A DNA stretch of 46,111 nt. Source: an uncultured Bacteroidaceae bacterium (GTDB taxonomy: Bacteria; Bacteroidota; Bacteroidia; Bacteroidales; Bacteroidaceae). Below are positions 35,097-43,141 of this stretch, piece after piece. The position numbers and the translations under genes were made by a program. Location: contig CAJOLC010000014.1 in assembly GCA_905235305.1 (NCBI GenBank), positions 1-46,111 on the forward strand, in the 5' to 3' direction. The notes beneath the pieces were generated by a model. The model made no database searches and was not told the DNA's origin. It saw nothing but the letters and a program-made list of their open reading frames with translations. Position 1 is the first letter of the stretch. Every line of letters starts with the position of its first letter.

Positions 35097-35140
35097 ACTT
35101 CTCTGCAGAACTTTGGCGACTTCTCTGCAGAAGTTCCGAG
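35097..35140. repeat. 22-bp direct repeat with CTGCAG palindromes between batC and batD
   Basis: ACTTCTCTGCAGAA occurs at 35097-35110 and 35119-35132, with a period of exactly 22 bp. Each copy contains CTGCAG in a near-palindrome. The pair lies 38 bases before the batD start on the minus strand. Confidence 0.65.
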
Positions 35141-35150
35141 CCACCTTATT

Positions 35151-35379
35151 TTACCATTGTTTCTGCAACTGCTTCTGCTGACGCTTTCGTTGTGCCTGCT
35201 GAATCTTCTCCTGTGTAGCTTTCTCGTCCTGCATAGCGGCATTAAGCATCTGTTCAGCATTCTCGCGACTCATCTGCTCCTGCTGCTGTTGCTGTTGCTG
35301 CTGTTCGTCCTTCTTGTCCTGTTGTTGCTGCTGCTGTTGCTGCTGCTCCTGTTTCTCGTCTTGACCTTTGTCGTCTTTT
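35151..35379 (-). other. Out-of-frame C-terminal tail of batC
   Basis: Removing one base from the A4 run (T4 at 35376-35379 on the plus strand) joins the batB-batC frame to a Gln-rich stretch ending MSRENAEQMLNAAMQDEKAT, then a basic helix closing in QLQKQW and TAA at 35151. The tail has BatC-like composition and continuous sense, so it is the original 3' end of the gene. Confidence 0.8.
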
Positions 35380-36855
35380 CTGCTGGTCTTGATTGTCCTG
35401 ACCGCCCTGATTCTTCTTGAGTTGGAAGAGACTCAGTGCGTAGTTGTACCTCGTCTCATCGTTCGTGGGGTCGTTTCGCAGGGAGTTCCTGTAACAAGCC
35501 ACAGCCTTGTCGAACTGCTTGGCACTCTGCAGGACGACGCCCATATTGTGATATATCTGCGCCAGGCGTGTTTTGTCCTTCTCCAGACGAGCCGCCGTCT
35601 CGTACTCCTTCATGGCGTCTTCGGCCTTGTTTTGGTAGAGAAGGGCATTGCCGAGGTTGAAGTGCGATATGGGATTCGTGTTGTCCTTCTCGATGGCCTT
35701 CTGGTACTCCACCTGCGCCTTGTCATAAACGCTGTCACGCATCAGGCGGTTACCGCGACGGATGTAGTCCCTGTCGGTCTGAGCCACAGCCATCACGCTG
35801 AAGAAGAGTAGCATAACCGTGGCAACGGGACGTCCGCGACGGAAGAGATTGCCGAACCAAGTCGTCTTGCTTTCCCTTTCGATGAGGAAGACGTCGAGCA
35901 GCAAAAGCAGGAGTCCGATGAGGATGAAGCCCTGGAACTGCTCGTCGTATTCGCTATAGATTTGGCTCTCCATCTTGGCTTTGGCGAGTCGGTCAACCTG
36001 CTCCGACAGCTTCTTCTGTGCCGAACTGCTGTTATCGACATAGATGTAGCTGCCATTGCCAGCCGAAGCTATCTCGCGACACATCTCTTCGCTTAACTTC
36101 GAGATAACCGTGTTTCCTTCCTCATCGATGATGTACTGGCCGGTTCCAGGGATGGGAATGGGTGCTCCGTCAGGATTACCTATGCCCAAAACATAGACGC
36201 GAACGCCTTTGGCTGCGGCTTGCTTTGCAGCCTCTACGCCTCGCGCCTCATTGTCTTCGCCATCGGTTATCACGAAGATGGCACGCGAAACGTCTTCCTG
36301 CTGAGTGAAGCTGCGCATTGAGAGGTTGATGGCTTCCGCGACGTCTGTGCCCTGGACGCTCATCATCGAGGGCGAGATTGTCTCGAGAAACATCTTGGCA
36401 CTCACGTAATCGCTGGTGATGGGCAACTGCACGAAGGCTTGTCCGGCAAAGACGACGAGTCCGACCTTATCGTCCTTCATGCCGTTCACCATGTTGCTGA
36501 CCAGCATCTTGGCCTTTTCCAGTCGGTTGGGCTTCACGTCCTCGGCAAGCATGGAGTTGCTGACATCGAGTGCAATGATTGCCTCTATGCCCATGCGCTC
36601 GCGGGTGTCGAGGCGCGTACCGAACTGCGGACGTGCCAAGGCAACGATGAACGAAGCCAACGCCATCAGTGTCAGCCAGAACTTCACCTCCGGTCTCCAT
36701 CGCGACACACCCATGAAGAGCTGGCGTGTCAGTTCAAGGTCGCCGAAGCGTCGCACTTGCCTTTTCTTCTTATATATAATACAATAATGTATGGCAATCA
36801 GTGCAACGAGCACCGAAAGCAAGTAGAGATATTGCGGACTTTCAAAGCGAAACAT
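35254..36855 (-). CDS. BatB-BatC fusion (VWA domain plus TPR), frameshifted near the end
   Basis: Residues 1 to about 335 are BatB: two N-terminal membrane helices, a von Willebrand A domain with MIDAS ALDVSNSML (Asp97, Ser99, Ser101) and a membrane helix near its end (GFILIGLLLLLLDVFLI). A basic linker, another hydrophobic segment (PVATVMLLFFSVMAVAQ, like a former BatC signal peptide) and BatC TPR repeats follow (YDKAQVEYQKAIEKDNTNP, ARLAQIYHNMGVVLQSAK-type). The last 40 codons of this frame (RRQRSRRETGAAATAAATT...) are out of frame because of the A4 run; the native end is at 35151. In several Bacteroidota batB and batC are separate genes. The gene follows batA after 156 bases of repeats. 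Confidence 0.85.
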   Translation of the reverse strand: MFRFESPQYLYLLSVLVALIAIHYCIIYKKKRQVRRFGDLELTRQLFMGVSRWRPEVKFWLTLMALASFIVALARPQFGTRLDTRERMGIEAIIALDVSNSMLAEDVKPNRLEKAKMLVSNMVNGMKDDKVGLVVFAGQAFVQLPITSDYVSAKMFLETISPSMMSVQGTDVAEAINLSMRSFTQQEDVSRAIFVITDGEDNEARGVEAAKQAAAKGVRVYVLGIGNPDGAPIPIPGTGQYIIDEEGNTVISKLSEEMCREIASAGNGSYIYVDNSSSAQKKLSEQVDRLAKAKMESQIYSEYDEQFQGFILIGLLLLLLDVFLIERESKTTWFGNLFRRGRPVATVMLLFFSVMAVAQTDRDYIRRGNRLMRDSVYDKAQVEYQKAIEKDNTNPISHFNLGNALLYQNKAEDAMKEYETAARLEKDKTRLAQIYHNMGVVLQSAKQFDKAVACYRNSLRNDPTNDETRYNYALSLFQLKKNQGGQDNQDQQKRRQRSRRETGAAATAAATTGQEGRTAATATAAGADESREC

Positions 36856-36858
36856 CGA

Positions 36859-36980
36859 GATAATTTACTATTTGACGATTTACAATTTACGATTTATTTG
36901 CAATTTTACTATTTTCTTCTCCCCTCTCCTCGGAGAAGGAACAGGGGTAAGGCTGTTATTTGACGATTTACGATTTATGG
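36859..36980. repeat. Two 7-bp repeat tracts flanking a GC-rich element, batA-batB gap
   Basis: At 36859-36900 the heptads are GATAATT, TACTATT, TGACGAT, TTACAAT, TTACGAT and TTATTTG, ending 3 bases before the batB start on the minus strand. At 36956-36976 TTATTTG, ACGATTT and ACGATTT occur again, on the other side of the GC-rich repeat at 36919-36954. Confidence 0.75.
36919..36954 (+). repeat. GC-rich palindromic repeat, copy 1 (batA-batB gap)
   Basis: CCCCTCTCCTCGGAGAAGG then ACAGGGGTAAGGCT. It is the same element type, and the same orientation, as the copy at 36990-37025. Confidence 0.7.
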
Positions 36981-36989
36981 ACAGTTTTG

Positions 36990-37025
36990 CCCCTTCCCTT
37001 TAGGGGAGGGGTCAGGGGAGAGGCT
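36990..37025 (+). repeat. GC-rich palindromic repeat, copy 2, forming the batA 3' end
   Basis: CCCCTTCCCTTTAGGGGAGG then GGTCAGGGGAGAGGCT. The last batA codons (KPLP and the stop) are read from this element on the minus strand. Confidence 0.8.
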
Positions 37026-38010
37026 TTAATATGCTGTTCCTCAGCAGGACTTCCAACATGAGACAGAGGACGCTGGCGAGCAGGAACATACCGTAGGCTT
37101 CGTAGCGTTTGGAGTACTGACGCACGTTCATCTTGGTCTTCTCCAGCTTGTCAATCTCCTGATAGACCTCGTGCAACTTCTGATTGTTCGTGGCGCGGTA
37201 GAACTCGCCGTCTGTCTTGCGGGCAATCGCGGCAAGCGTCTTCGTGTCTATTTCCACGGGAACATTTTGATACACTATGCGACCGCCGACTGAAAAAGGA
37301 TAGGGAGCCATGCCGTTTGTGCCGACGCCAATCGTATAGACACGTATTCCGAAGCTCTTCGCGATGTCGGCTGCCGTGTTGGGACTGATTTGTCCGCAGT
37401 TGTTGGAGCCGTCGGTCAGAAGGATGATGACCTTGCTCTTCGCCTTGCTGTCCTTGAGTCGCGACAAAGCGTTGGCAAGGCCCATGCCTATGGCAGTGCC
37501 GTCTTCTATGAGGCCTCTCTGTGCCATATCGACCTTCGTCCCGTTCAGGAGATTCAGTAGAACCGCATGATCCACGGTCATGGGGCACTGCGTGTAGGCT
37601 TCTCCGGCAAAGAGCGTCAGGCCGATATTATCGTCGGGACGACCGCTGATGAACTCCAGGGCAACGTTCTTGGCTGCCTCGATGCGGTTGGGTTTCAGGT
37701 CTTCGGCCAGCATACTCGTGCTGACGTCCATGCAAAGCATGATGTCGATGCCTTCGGTATGCTTGCTGCTCCAGCTGTTGGAGGTCTGAGGTCTTGCCAA
37801 AGCTATCACGGCTAAAGTGTAGCAAGTCAGTCTCAACAGAAGCGGCAGATGCAGGAGCCTCTGGCGGAGACTCTTGGGAGCATGGAACATAGCCTCTGTG
37901 CTGCTGACACGAATGGCAGGCGTCGAAGCCTTGTGACGCAAGAGATACCATACGACGTAAGGTATCGCCAGCAGCAACAAAAGCAGATATAGTGGGTTTT
38001 CGAATGTCAT
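37012..38010 (-). CDS. batA: BatA, von Willebrand A domain membrane protein
   Basis: The 332-residue protein has two N-terminal membrane segments (YLLLLLLAIPYVVWYLL and LLLRLTCYTLAVIAL), a periplasmic VWA domain with MIDAS MDVSTSM (Asp95, Ser97, Ser99) plus LLTDGSNN, and a C-terminal membrane helix (YGMFLLASVLCLMLEVLL). BatA proteins are linked by genetics to oxidative stress tolerance in Bacteroides fragilis and work with MoxR ATPases; the molecular role is not settled. Its final KPLP residues come from a GC-rich repeat that overlaps the stop codon. Confidence 0.92.
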   Translation of the reverse strand: MTFENPLYLLLLLLAIPYVVWYLLRHKASTPAIRVSSTEAMFHAPKSLRQRLLHLPLLLRLTCYTLAVIALARPQTSNSWSSKHTEGIDIMLCMDVSTSMLAEDLKPNRIEAAKNVALEFISGRPDDNIGLTLFAGEAYTQCPMTVDHAVLLNLLNGTKVDMAQRGLIEDGTAIGMGLANALSRLKDSKAKSKVIILLTDGSNNCGQISPNTAADIAKSFGIRVYTIGVGTNGMAPYPFSVGGRIVYQNVPVEIDTKTLAAIARKTDGEFYRATNNQKLHEVYQEIDKLEKTKMNVRQYSKRYEAYGMFLLASVLCLMLEVLLRNSILKPLP

Positions 38011-38021
38011 ATCTCAATATC

Positions 38022-39098
38022 TTACATTAAAAGGTCTGCCGAACGCCATATTATCCATGCCAGCAAAGCCACGGAAAGAACGCCCAGTACTATCATGGCG
38101 ACACGCATGATCTTGACTTGCGTGAGACGCTTCTGGTCAGTCTCCTTGATGACTTCCGGTTCGGGCTTGGCATTCGGGTCGGGTTCAATCTTCGTCTGGT
38201 TGACGTATTCTACGGCGGCGACAAGGTTCGCGTCGTTCTCGTTGATGAGTGTACTCCACTTCGCAAACTTGACAAGATCGGCAGTTCGGAATATCTCGCG
38301 GAGCTCGTCGAGTGCATCTTCGTTGTTCTCTGCAATGAGTCGCTCGATGATTTCATTGGAGGTCATCTCCAACGCATTGAATCCATAGCGGTCGCGAATG
38401 TAGTTGCGAAGGGTGTCGGTCAGCAGCGTGTAGTATTCCTTGCTGTCCTCCTCGGCCCACTTACGCTCGCTCTTGATGCGCTCTATCTCGTCCATGGCAA
38501 CCTGGTGAGGCGGTAGTTTCTTCTTCCTTCTGATGAGGCGAACGATGGGTTTGCCGTGCTTGACGTGATACCAGAGATAGGCTATGCAGGCCAGCATCAG
38601 CAGAAGAAGCAGGCATCCATATATCACCAGCCGCCACTCTTCCCAAAGGAAGGGCAATTCCATAATGTCATTGGGCGGGAAGAACTGGTCGAGGTGGAGT
38701 GTATCGACATCCACGGTATGTACTTTCAGCGCAAGGCTGTTGGACTCGTAGCGTGTGGTATCGACCATCACCTGCATCGGCGGCAGGTAGTAGAACGCGC
38801 TGTCCCATGCCGTGATAGTGTAGGCTTGGCTGATTGTCATGCGTTGGCCTTCGTTCAGAAGTGCAGTGTCGGGATTGCCGACCTCTACCACTTCGATGTC
38901 GGGAATGAGTTCCTGTCCCTTCTTGATATCAGGCATCCGGAGTTTCTGCTTGGCATCAATGGTGACGGAAAGCGTGAGGTTCGTCTGCTGACCTATGTAG
39001 AGCTGGAGCGAGTCGAGCTTTACATCGACCTGAACCTGCGCCTTGACTCCTATAAGGAACAAGGACAAAAGTATAAAGGACACGAGTCTGTTGCTCAT
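38022..39098 (-). CDS. BatD-like membrane protein of the bat operon (DUF4381-like)
   Basis: The 358-residue protein has a signal peptide (MSNRLVSFILLSLFLIGVKA), a periplasmic beta domain beginning QVQVDVKLDSLQLYIGQQTNLTLSV (similar in pattern to BatD modules), a membrane helix (LVIYGCLLLLLMLACIAYLWY), a charged helical cytoplasmic domain (ERKWAEEDSKEYYTLLTDTLRNYIRDRYG, as in DUF4381-like proteins) and a final membrane helix. It sits between the DUF58 and batA genes, where this protein is commonly found in Bacteroidales. The exact role is unknown. Confidence 0.75.
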   Translation of the reverse strand: MSNRLVSFILLSLFLIGVKAQVQVDVKLDSLQLYIGQQTNLTLSVTIDAKQKLRMPDIKKGQELIPDIEVVEVGNPDTALLNEGQRMTISQAYTITAWDSAFYYLPPMQVMVDTTRYESNSLALKVHTVDVDTLHLDQFFPPNDIMELPFLWEEWRLVIYGCLLLLLMLACIAYLWYHVKHGKPIVRLIRRKKKLPPHQVAMDEIERIKSERKWAEEDSKEYYTLLTDTLRNYIRDRYGFNALEMTSNEIIERLIAENNEDALDELREIFRTADLVKFAKWSTLINENDANLVAAVEYVNQTKIEPDPNAKPEPEVIKETDQKRLTQVKIMRVAMIVLGVLSVALLAWIIWRSADLLM

Positions 39099-39125
39099 AA
39101 TTCTTCTTTCTAAATTCCTATTTCG

Positions 39126-40043
39126 TCAGCTCCTGCTGGCAAATAATCCTCTTAAGACGCTCACATAGTCTTGATCTGTCCGGACACTTATGGCATCGAC
39201 CTGGCTTCGGCTAAAGGTGTCCTTGAGCCGCATCGACTGTTGCTTCCACCACCGGGCCTGCGCTTCGCGGACTGCCCGACTGCTTGTGTCGATGACCTGC
39301 TCATGTCCTGACTCTGCATCATGTACTTTGAGCAGGCCGATGTTCGGCAGTTCCGCCACTCGCTTATCGTAGACTTGTATGGCAACGACGTCGTGCTTGT
39401 GGGCAGCGATGGACAGTGGCTGCAGGAAGGGATGCTGGTCGATGAAGTCGCTCAGGACAAAGGCGATGCACCTTCTCTTGATAGCTCTCGTCAGATATTC
39501 CAGGGCAAAGGCGATGTTTGTCTGTTGGCTCTCGGGCTTGTAGTCGAGGAGTTCGCGTATGATATACAGGATGTGCTTGCGGCCTTTCTTAGGGGGAATG
39601 AACTTCTCTATCTTGTCCGAGAAGAAGATGACACCTATCTTGTCGTTGTTCTGGATGGCAGAGAAGGCAAGCGTGGCAGCAATCTCCGTCACCATGTCCC
39701 TCTTGAACTGCTTCACGGAACCGAAGTCGAGACTTCCGCTCACGTCGACAAGCAGCATGACCGTCAGCTCGCGTTCCTCCTCGAACACCTTGACGTAAGG
39801 CTTCCCGAAGCGTGCCGAGACGTTCCACTCGATGTCGCGTATGTCGTCGCCATACTGGTACTCACGCACTTCGGAGAAGGTCATGCCCCTACCCTTGAAG
39901 GCGGAATGGTACTCGCCGGCAAAAATGTTGCTGCTCAGGCCACGGGTCTTTATCTCAATCTGCCTTACCCGCTTTAGAATTTCAGCAGACCCACCCCGAC
40001 CCTCCCCTAAAGGGAGGGAGCTATCACGCTGAACATCATTCAT
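39126..40043 (-). CDS. DUF58 domain protein with repeat-derived N-terminus
   Basis: The 305-residue protein is a cytoplasmic DUF58 protein with a degenerate VWA fold, normally encoded next to MoxR. The core motif FAGEYHSAFKGRGMTFSEVR, then EYQYGDDIRDIEWNVSARFGKPYVK and LLVDVSGSLDFG, is clear. DUF58 homology begins at about residue 22 (EILKRVRQIEIKTRGL). The residues before it (SSLPLGEGRGGS) are the translation of a GC-rich repeat at 39989-40021, and the ATG at 40043 lies beyond the repeat, inside the end of the DUF559 gene. So this start codon was gained by repeat insertion or a native start was lost. Confidence 0.92.
   Translation of the reverse strand: MNDVQRDSSLPLGEGRGGSAEILKRVRQIEIKTRGLSSNIFAGEYHSAFKGRGMTFSEVREYQYGDDIRDIEWNVSARFGKPYVKVFEEERELTVMLLVDVSGSLDFGSVKQFKRDMVTEIAATLAFSAIQNNDKIGVIFFSDKIEKFIPPKKGRKHILYIIRELLDYKPESQQTNIAFALEYLTRAIKRRCIAFVLSDFIDQHPFLQPLSIAAHKHDVVAIQVYDKRVAELPNIGLLKVHDAESGHEQVIDTSSRAVREAQARWWKQQSMRLKDTFSRSQVDAISVRTDQDYVSVLRGLFASRS
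39989..40021 (-). repeat. GC-rich palindromic repeat, copy 3 (inside the DUF58 5' end)
   Basis: On the minus strand: GCTCCCTCCCTTTAGGGG then AGGGTCGGGGTGGGTC. Its tail points away from the DUF559 gene and it is the mirror image of the copy at 40421-40456. Confidence 0.85.
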
Positions 40044-40406
40044 GCCGCAACGCCTCCTTTATTTTCTTTATAGTCATATCAGTATCGTATAATACCTCTT
40101 CATTTGAAAAGCGAATCACTTTATATCCCTTTCTTTCAAGTATTCCTGTACGCAATTCGTCATCTGGCTTTTGTCGTGGTTCTGCATGGTAAGCACCATC
40201 AACCTCAACAATCATTTTCTCATTAGGTGCAAGGAAATCAACAATGAAGTCACCAATAATATGTGTCTTTGAATCTTCACTCCCAGTGCATCATGCCGTA
40301 TGTGTTCCCACAACACCTGTTCTGCCACCGTCGCATTCTTTCTATTCTCACGGGCAAAAGCCCTGAGCAAAGGATAAATGTCTGGAGATGCGGTTTTGTA
40401 TTTCAT
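40036..40406 (-). pseudogene. DUF559 (Vsr-like endonuclease fold) gene with one frameshift
   Basis: The first frame reads MKYKTASPDIYPLLRAFARE, then NATVAEQVLWEHIRHDALGVKIQRHI. One base is missing near 40261-40266; the frame that follows reads IIGDFIVDFLAPNEKMIVEV, DGAYHAEPRQKPDDELRTGI and GYKVIRFSNEEVLYDTD, and ends CAT GAA TGA at 40036. Together they make a full DUF559 domain of about 123 residues with the acidic/DGxxH region of the PD-(D/E)xK-like fold. DUF559 proteins are related to very-short-patch-repair endonucleases; no function is settled. Its stop overlaps the DUF58 start. It interrupts a moxR-DUF58 pair usually adjacent and is flanked by inverted GC-rich repeats. Confidence 0.8.
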
Positions 40407-40420
40407 CTTTATCAGCGACT

Positions 40421-40456
40421 TCTCCCCCTCCCCTTAAGGGAGGGACGGGGTAGGTC
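40421..40456 (+). repeat. GC-rich palindromic repeat, copy 4 (after moxR)
   Basis: TCTCCCCCTCCCCTTAAGGG then AGGGACGGGGTAGGTC, ending 2 bases from the moxR stop codon. It is inverted relative to the copy at 39989-40021, and the two enclose the DUF559 gene. Confidence 0.85.
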
Positions 40457-40458
40457 TT

Positions 40459-41454
<996 letters not shown>

Positions 41455-41487
41455 ACCTTATATATTATATTATTAAATTTTCGGGCG

Positions 41488-41519
41488 CAAAATTACAGTT
41501 TTCTGTCTTTACTACCAAA
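41488..41519 (-). promoter_or_regulatory. Promoter of the moxR-bat operon
   Basis: On the minus strand: TTTG (41519-41516), a 20-bp spacer and TAATTTTG (41495-41488), 33 bases before the moxR start. This is the only good promoter seen for the run of genes down to pcrA. Confidence 0.85.
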
Positions 41520-41648
41520 CAAGAAATGATAAATAAAGTTATAGGGATGTTTAACTTTGTTAAAAAGGCAGCAAAACGGCACCTGCGTCGCCTCATTCAT
41601 CACGTTGCGGCACCCTGCCTCGGCACCTGCGTCCCTGCATCCTCCACT

Positions 41649-41732
41649 ATGGGTTGCTTGAACATACATGTATGTGCAATTGAATATACATGTATGTGCA
41701 ATTGAATATACATGTATGTTCAAACAACCCCC
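41649..41732. repeat. 22-bp palindrome array, copy C
   Basis: ATGGGTTGCTTG on the left and CAAACAACCC on the right; GGGTT to AACCC spans 80 bp, exactly as in copy B. Three blocks close to (C/A)ACATACATGTATGTG are joined by CAATTG with a 22-bp period. It lies between the moxR promoter and the end of the HU-LysM gene. Confidence 0.88.
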
Positions 41733-41768
41733 TCTGCCATGTCGCGCAATGCAGCAGGCGAGAGGGGG
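41728..41768 (-). terminator. Hairpin at the right edge of array C, probable terminator of the HU-LysM operon
   Basis: CCCCCTCT (41728-41735) pairs with AGAGGGGG (41761-41768), extended by GCC/GGC after a one-base bulge. On the minus strand the stem is followed by TTGTTTG, about 75 bases after the stop codon at 41842. The stem shares bases with the AACCC end of the palindrome array. Confidence 0.55.
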
Positions 41769-41841
41769 CTAAATGGAATGACTGAAGAATGGACGAAGGG
41801 AGGGTGATGGGAGGGCGAGGAGTAAGGGGCGGGCAGCAGGC

Positions 41842-42785
41842 CTACTCTATCTTCTCGAGCTCAGGCAGTTTGATTTCCATGTCCACAGGAATGTTGTCCG
41901 GGTCGGGGAAGGCATTGTGGACAATGATATACTTGGCAAACTCCTTGTCGCCATACTCTTCTCGGGCTATCTTGGCAAGATAATCGCCGGGCTTCATGAC
42001 GTAAGTCTTCATCGTGCCCACTATCTTGTACTCGCCGCCAGGCACCTGCGCATACTCGGGCTCTGGGGCAGGCTCTGCCTCGACCGGTGTTTCCACCTGC
42101 GGCTGAACTGGCTGTTCAACCTTGACAGAGGGCTTGCTCAGGAACTTGAATGCAAGGAATACGAGCAGGCAAAGCAGCAGAAGCCCCAATATCCATGCCC
42201 AAAGCCGACTGCCTTTCCCATCTCCCGAGGGAGTGGCGGGCGCATCTTTCGGCTCAGGAACAGGCTCGGGCTCGGGCTCAGAGGCAGGTTCCGGAGCAGC
42301 TTCAGGCTCTGGCACCACTTCGGGCTCCGGCTCGGAAACCGGCGCAAATACCGGTGCGGGCTGGGCAACAACCTCAGGCTCCGCATCCTCAGAGACTGAG
42401 TCTTCCTCCGACGTAAACGAGGGAGGCTGAGCAGACTCTGGCACACTTTCCATCTCCTCGATGCTTGTTCCCTCGTTGAGAGCCACGGCCTGGAAGTCGG
42501 CAAAAGGCTTGTTGATGAGGTCCCTTAGTGCAGTCTCTGGCGTAAAGGACAGTTTCGAATGCCCCGGGATAACAATGCGCTCGCCCGTATTGACATTGAC
42601 GCTCTCGCGGTCAAGGACATCTATCAGCTTGAACGTACCCAAGCCTTTCACCTTGACAAGCTTGTCGGAACGTTTTGCACGATGGAATCGAAGAATTCCC
42701 TCAGGAATGCCTCCGCATCCTTCTGCGAGATTTTCTTCTTCTTGGCCAATGTCTTGGCCATTTGGGGGATAGTTATCTTAGCCAT
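41842..42785 (-). pseudogene. HU domain-TM-LysM protein gene with one frameshift
   Basis: The ATG at 42785 starts MAKITIPQMAKTLAKKKKIS, then QKDAEAFLREFFDSIVQ, an HU/IHF N-terminal half. The frame breaks at an A4 run (T4 at 42673-42676 on the plus strand); adding one A restores QKRSDKLVKVKGLGTFKLID and NVNTGERIVIPGHSKLSFTP, the HU DNA-binding arm region. The open rest (42651 to 41842) continues with an acidic linker of Pro-Glu repeats, a membrane helix (SRLWAWILGLLLLCLLVFLA), a PE-rich segment and a LysM-like end (YVMKPGDYLAKIAREEYGDK). The intact product would be about 313 residues, with HU in the cytoplasm and LysM in the periplasm. I recall HU-LysM proteins in Bacteroidota; the frameshift may be sequence error. 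Confidence 0.8.
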
Positions 42786-42824
42786 AGTCTTGTGTTTCTA
42801 TAGGGAATTCGTACTACTCGACAA

Positions 42825-43106
42825 TTACTTTTCGCTCTTTACCTTCGACCTCAGAGATGTGTTGGGCTTGAAATTCACCGTCATCTTGGGCGGGATGAGC
42901 ATGCGCTGCTTGGTATTTGGATTCACGAGCACGCGCTCAAGCTTCTTCTTCACCTCGAAGGTGCCAAAGCCAGGCACGAGAATAGAGTTTTCCTCCATCA
43001 GCTCGCCTATGATGACGGAGACGGTAGCACTGGCCAGCGATGCAGCTTCCTTACTGTTGTACTTGGTGCGATTGACTAAGTCGGCAATAAATTCCTTGTT
43101 GTTCAT
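42825..43106 (-). CDS. HU family DNA-binding protein
   Basis: This 93-residue nucleoid protein has the HU fold: MNNKEFIADLVNRTKYNSKEA helices, VPGFGTFEVKKKLERVLVNPNTKQRMLIPP for the beta arm, and VNFKPNTSLRSKVK. The usual arm motif is NP(x)T with the proline at the tip; NPNTKQRM fits. It sits 39 bases before the HU-TM-LysM gene, 35 bases after rimO, and on the same strand. The two HU proteins could form heterodimers. Confidence 0.92.
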   Translation of the reverse strand: MNNKEFIADLVNRTKYNSKEAASLASATVSVIIGELMEENSILVPGFGTFEVKKKLERVLVNPNTKQRMLIPPKMTVNFKPNTSLRSKVKSEK

Positions 43107-43141
43107 ATCTTTATGTGCAATTGATTATCGGGCATCGGAGT

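Noticed and set aside
35370..35385. Programmed ribosomal frameshift at the batC A4 run
   Set aside because: Restoring the tail needs one base to be skipped (+1), whereas slippery A runs give -1 shifts; no stimulatory stop or structure is seen. An indel is simpler.
35157..35420. Leucine-rich open frame on the plus strand opposite batC
   Set aside because: It is the complement of the CAG/CAA-rich Gln tract of BatC; composition alone creates the hydrophobic run.
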